Part shown: in pieces, positions 15,168 to 18,503 of the stretch
Position numbering within the stretch: position 1 is the first letter of the stretch
Layout: every line of letters begins with the position of its first letter
Source: Aquirufa sp.
GTDB lineage: Bacteria; Bacteroidota; Bacteroidia; Cytophagales; Spirosomataceae
Assembly: GCA_030833145.1 (NCBI GenBank)
Contig: JAURHT010000029.1
Span: forward strand, 1 to 18,503
Length of the DNA: 18,503 nt
Reading direction: 5' to 3'
Program-made: the position numbers and the translations under genes
The notes under the pieces: model-generated
Seen by the model: the letters and a program-made list of their open reading frames with translations, nothing else
Database searches by the model: none
What the model was told of the DNA's origin: nothing

Positions 15168-17666
15168 ATGAAAAGATTTTTTTTACTCCTACTGTTTTTT
15201 GCCTCTAGATTTATAGCAGCAGGGTCATCCGATGATTCTGCTGTTTTTTCTACGGCGAAACCCTGGGCCTATTGGTGGTGGCCCGGTAGCGCGGTGAGCG
15301 AAAAGGGGATTACACATAATTTGGAGAATTTTAAAAAAGCCGGTTTCGGCGGTCTCCACATCATCCCCATCTACGGGGCAAAAGGTTCAGAGTCATTATT
15401 CCAAAACTATTTAAGTCCCGGCTGGCAAGCTAAATTCTTTTTCACCTTAAAAGAAGCCAAACGATTAGGCCTCGGCATCGATATGACGATGGGGACTGGC
15501 TGGCCTTTGGGCGGGCCCTCCATCACTGAAAAGGAGGCAGCGAAAAAATACCAATTTAAAGACGGCGTTTTTTCTACCGATTTAACCGGCCAAAAAGTCA
15601 AGCGCGCCGCTCCCGGTGGCGAAGGCCTCGTGATGGACCACTTCGATATGAAGGCCTTTGCGAAATACAGCCATACTTTCGTGCCTTTATTAAAGAAAGC
15701 GCTTTCGCCCTTGCGTGCGATTTACAATGATTCTTACGAAGTATACGGCGGGAATTATACCCCTGAATTATTTCCCGCATTTCAACGGTTGAACGGCTAT
15801 GATTTGCGGAAGCACTTCGACGTACTTTCGAAAAAGAAGGCGGAATCGGAGGAGGAAAACCAAATTTTTGCGGATTACCACCGAACGATATCGACCCTGT
15901 TACAACGCAATTTTGTCCTCCCATTTGATCATTGGATTAATTCGATGGGCTTTACTTCCCGAAATCAGGCACACGGTTCTCCGGGGAATTTGCTAGACAT
16001 TTATGCGGCGGCGGATATTCCAGAGGCTGAGTTTTTCGGATCGAAGCCTTTTGATATTCCAGGCTACCGAGTGGATCCTGAATATGATTCGACCACGTTT
16101 GGGATACCGGATATTCGGGCGCTTAAATTAGCGAGTTCGGCCGCGAATTTGACGGGGAAGAAATTGGTTTCTGCGGAAACGGCGACTTGGTTAGGAAATC
16201 ACTTCAAGGTTTCGATTGCGCAGGTGAAACCGGTTTTGGATCAGGTGTTTGTGGGTGGTGTGAATCACGTCTTCTTTCATGGGGCGACTTATTCTCCCCC
16301 TGAAATCGCGTGGCCAGGTTGGTTGTTTTATGCGAGTACGAACTTTAATCCTCAAAGTCATTTTTGGGAAGCCATGCCCGCTTTGAATAAATATATCGAA
16401 AATGTGCAGACGATGTTGCAAGCGAATCCGACGGATAGCGATGCGCTCTTGTATTTCCCGATGGAAGATGTGTGGCACGAAAATAATGGTTCTGGGAAAT
16501 TGCATACCCTCGAATTACATGCGAATAGCCGGGTGTGGTTGAAGAATACGTCTTTCGGAAAATGGTCTGAGCTATTGCAAAACAAAGGTTTCTCGGTGGA
16601 CTATATTTCGGATGATTTGTTGACTGATCTTGTGCTGACGCCTACTAAAGCCTTTAAAACGAAGACCGGTGGGACTTACAAAGTATTGTTAATTCCGGCC
16701 GCACACTATGTTTCAGTGGAGACAATGGAGTTGCTCGCTAAATGGGTGAAGCAAGGCTATCCGGTCTATTTCCTAGAACATTTGCCTCTTCATTTGAATA
16801 CTTACGGAGTAACGAAGGAGGCCAAAGAACGTTGGGAGAATGCCCGCAACGCCTTATTAATGCGCGTGCTTTCAGATCCGGCTGATCAGTTAACTCGCCT
16901 GGGCGTATCGACAGAGTCGATGTCTGCGAAAGGCCTTTCCTTCCTTCGTAAAAAGACGCCTGCCGGCGCGGCTTATTTTGTAACGAATTTGCAATCGAAA
17001 TTTTCGGAGGGTTCAATTGCCTTGAAAAAAATCGCTGGGAATTATGAGGTTTGGGATCCCTTGACGGACACAAAAAGCTATGGCAAAAAAGGTTCAGAGG
17101 CCTGGCTTTCCTTAGCTCCCGGTCAAAGTGTGATCATTAAATCGATCGCTAAAATACCTTCTGCTTCTCCGATAGCTGCCACAAAAATCACTACGGAAGT
17201 CGCCCCACAGAACCTACAAGTTTCCGTCGGTTCTCGCACGTTTGATTTACCAGATTTTGCCTATTACACGCACCTAGATACCGCTTTAGCGGCGACTCCC
17301 TCCGCACGGTATACCTTCGGTGTATCTTTGACGTCTGATCAATTGGCGAACGCAAAAGTGCTTCATTTAACGGAATTGAGGGATATAGCAAAAGTGCGTA
17401 TCAACGGTAAAGAGATCGGGATGATTTGGTCGCTCCCATTCCAATTAGCGATTCCGGAAGGGGTATTGCAGGAGCAAAACCAAGTGGAGATTGAGGTAAT
17501 TTCGAATGCGGCGAATCGCATTCGGAAGATGGATCAGCAAGGGGTGGTTTGGAAGAATTTCTATGAGATTAACTTTGTGGATATCCGCTACAAGCCATTC
17601 GATGCATCGAAGTGGGCGATCGAAGATGGAGGGATGAAGGGTAAAATTTATTTCACGAATCGATGA
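15168..17666 (+). CDS. GH106-type alpha-L-rhamnosidase-like glycoside hydrolase
   Basis: This 832-residue predicted exported glycosidase begins MKRFFLLLLFFASRFIAAGS, a signal peptide. Signatures I associate with family GH106 are YWWWPGSAVSEKGI (35-48), KAGFGGLHIIPIYG (57-70) and the MTMGTGWPLGGP loop (106-117) of the TIM-like catalytic domain. The middle part (about 500-560: YKVLLIPAAHYVSVETMELL) looks like the amidotransferase-fold accessory domain. The C-terminus (about 715-832: RINGKEIGMIWSLPFQLAI, then NQVEIEVISNAANRIRKMDQ) fits a jelly-roll sugar-binding domain. GH106 enzymes remove alpha-L-rhamnose from plant polysaccharides such as rhamnogalacturonan; substrate here is inferred. It is shorter than the about 1,100 residues I recall for characterised members. 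It lies 18 nt after xylA and overlaps the alkD-like gene as ATGA. Confidence 0.85.
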   Translation: MKRFFLLLLFFASRFIAAGSSDDSAVFSTAKPWAYWWWPGSAVSEKGITHNLENFKKAGFGGLHIIPIYGAKGSESLFQNYLSPGWQAKFFFTLKEAKRLGLGIDMTMGTGWPLGGPSITEKEAAKKYQFKDGVFSTDLTGQKVKRAAPGGEGLVMDHFDMKAFAKYSHTFVPLLKKALSPLRAIYNDSYEVYGGNYTPELFPAFQRLNGYDLRKHFDVLSKKKAESEEENQIFADYHRTISTLLQRNFVLPFDHWINSMGFTSRNQAHGSPGNLLDIYAAADIPEAEFFGSKPFDIPGYRVDPEYDSTTFGIPDIRALKLASSAANLTGKKLVSAETATWLGNHFKVSIAQVKPVLDQVFVGGVNHVFFHGATYSPPEIAWPGWLFYASTNFNPQSHFWEAMPALNKYIENVQTMLQANPTDSDALLYFPMEDVWHENNGSGKLHTLELHANSRVWLKNTSFGKWSELLQNKGFSVDYISDDLLTDLVLTPTKAFKTKTGGTYKVLLIPAAHYVSVETMELLAKWVKQGYPVYFLEHLPLHLNTYGVTKEAKERWENARNALLMRVLSDPADQLTRLGVSTESMSAKGLSFLRKKTPAGAAYFVTNLQSKFSEGSIALKKIAGNYEVWDPLTDTKSYGKKGSEAWLSLAPGQSVIIKSIAKIPSASPIAATKITTEVAPQNLQVSVGSRTFDLPDFAYYTHLDTALAATPSARYTFGVSLTSDQLANAKVLHLTELRDIAKVRINGKEIGMIWSLPFQLAIPEGVLQEQNQVEIEVISNAANRIRKMDQQGVVWKNFYEINFVDIRYKPFDASKWAIEDGGMKGKIYFTNR

Positions 17667-18322
17667 GTCAATTTATTCCAGCGATCATAGAAGCATTACG
17701 TGATCTAGCAGATGCAGATAATGCGTTTTGGATGCGCAAATACATGCGGGAGAAATACCCATTTCTGGGTGTGAAAAAGCCGGAGCGCTATGAGGTATTT
17801 AAGCACCTGTATAAGCAGTACGGGTCTACTGAGGATTGGTTCGAGGTGTCTTCCCAGCTATTTGCTCTGCCGGAAAGGGAGTTTCAATATGTCGCGATGG
17901 ACTATGTAAAGCAGGCGAAAAAATCCTGGGATATGCGGGTTCCTGCCTTGTGCGAACAATGGGTAGGGGAGGATTCGTGGTGGGATGTAGTGGATAATTT
18001 AGCACCGCAGATTCTTGGACCTTATTTTTTGCAATTTCCGGAGGAACGCGATGTGTGGATTCAGCGCTGGATGGATTCTGGGAATTTTTGGTTGCAACGT
18101 TTTTGTCTGGTATTTTCCCTCGGTTACAAGGATAAAACGGATACCGTTTTACTATCGAAGACCATTCAGGCCTTAAGTGGATCGAAAGAGTTTTTTATTC
18201 AAAAAGCCATCGGCTGGGCGCTTCGTCAATACGCTCGAACAGACCCGGAATGGGTGATGGATTTTGTGGGAAACAATGCGTTGGCCCCGCTGAGTAAACG
18301 CGAGGCCTTGAAGCATTTATAG
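17663..18322 (+). CDS. AlkD-like DNA alkylation repair protein
   Basis: This 219-residue all-helical HEAT-like repeat protein belongs to the DNA alkylation repair (AlkC/AlkD) family of glycosylases that excise N3- and N7-alkylated bases. The signature SWWDVVDNLAP at 105-115 holds Trp107 and Asp111, and KAIGWALRQY at 181-190 holds Trp185. The spacing matches Trp109, Asp113 and Trp187 of Bacillus cereus AlkD, so the catalytic site appears complete. The ATG at 17663 overlaps the glycosidase stop as ATGA, which argues for translational coupling even though no role is shared. The stop (18320-18322) is 2 nt from the stop of the convergent glycogen synthase gene. Family is sure; the lesion repaired is not tested. 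Confidence 0.92.
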   Translation: MSQFIPAIIEALRDLADADNAFWMRKYMREKYPFLGVKKPERYEVFKHLYKQYGSTEDWFEVSSQLFALPEREFQYVAMDYVKQAKKSWDMRVPALCEQWVGEDSWWDVVDNLAPQILGPYFLQFPEERDVWIQRWMDSGNFWLQRFCLVFSLGYKDKTDTVLLSKTIQALSGSKEFFIQKAIGWALRQYARTDPEWVMDFVGNNALAPLSKREALKHL

Positions 18323-18324
18323 AT

Positions 18325-18503
18325 TTATCTTTTCTTCTTGATGATCGCAAGTTCGTGCGCCGTATCGTAATACGAACGCAAGTTTGACCAATCGAAGGTA
18401 TCTGCGATACTTTCTACGCGGTTACGCTGCGTGATTCGATCGCGCTGTGATTGCTGCACAAATTTGAACAAGAGGTTCGCTAATTGTTCCGCAGCCTCCT
18501 GGT
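18325..18503 (-). CDS. GT3 (eukaryote-like) glycogen synthase, C-terminal end (5' part outside window)
   Basis: About 59 C-terminal residues are visible, read from the window edge to a TAA at 18325-18327. The stretch QSQRDRITQRNRVESIADTF followed by DWSNLRSYYDTAHELAI closely resembles the end of eukaryotic-type glycogen synthase (GT3), where RxxIxQRNRxExLxxLLDWxxLxxYYxxAR is the usual pattern. The enzyme extends alpha-1,4-glucan chains from nucleotide-activated glucose. Bacteroidota are known to carry GT3 enzymes. Because only the tail is present, a different enzyme with a similar tail cannot be excluded. No terminator lies in the 2-nt gap to the alkD-like stop. Confidence 0.7.
   Translation of the reverse strand, partial: QEAAEQLANLLFKFVQQSQRDRITQRNRVESIADTFDWSNLRSYYDTAHELAIIKKKR

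Noticed and set aside
15598..15924. 108-codon open frame on the - strand inside the glycosidase gene
   Set aside because: It is a shadow of the opposite strand with low-complexity Arg/Ser content and no start context.

Overview
The window (18.5 kb) reads as a chromosomal segment of a Bacteroidota bacterium, most likely a pigmented member of the Cytophagales (an Aquirufa/Spirosoma-type organism is my guess, not shown). The signs are Bacteroidota-type promoters (TTTG, then about 18-20 nt, then TAnnTTTG), a lack of Shine-Dalgarno sequences, a TonB-dependent receptor with an N-terminal carboxypeptidase-regulatory-like domain, a DUF4292 lipoprotein, and a eukaryote-like (GT3) glycogen synthase tail. 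Gene density is very high. There are no rRNA, tRNA, CRISPR or mobile elements, and no stretch above 300 bases lacks a gene.

Region 1 (1-4221, + strand) holds the 3' end of an isoleucyl-tRNA synthetase followed by an envelope cassette: a secreted TPR protein, a DUF4292 lipoprotein and an EnvC-like coiled-coil/LytM protein. The LytM domain has lost its zinc-binding histidines, so the protein is probably an amidase activator rather than an enzyme. Region 2 (4218-6536, - strand) is a TonB-dependent receptor converging on that cassette with a 4-nt overlap.

Region 3 (6537-7375) holds the divergent control region with a perfect 16-bp palindrome and an AT-rich promoter containing a second inverted repeat. 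It also holds an ECF-type sigma factor gene with no anti-sigma partner and a strong intrinsic terminator. Region 4 (7376-11329) is a tight four-gene operon: phytoene desaturase (crtI), phytoene synthase (crtB), a TauE/SafE membrane permease and an inward-rectifier-type potassium channel. It ends at a bidirectional terminator. The sigma factor next to crtIB recalls CarQ-type control of carotenoid synthesis, but here the operon has its own housekeeping-type promoter.

Region 5 (11333-13675, - strand) is a secreted M1 metallopeptidase. Region 6 (13727-18322, + strand) is a xylose isomerase with a layered promoter and a 10-bp-period direct repeat, followed by a GH106-type alpha-L-rhamnosidase-like glycosidase and, through an ATGA overlap, an AlkD-like DNA alkylation repair protein. 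The window closes with the C-terminus of a GT3 glycogen synthase on the - strand, whose stop lies 2 nt from the alkD-like stop.

I found no clear, wholly new molecular system. The best candidates for follow-up are the carotenoid operon that also carries a permease and a potassium channel, the palindromic control region between the receptor and the sigma factor, the catalytically dead EnvC, and the xylA-GH106-alkD operon.
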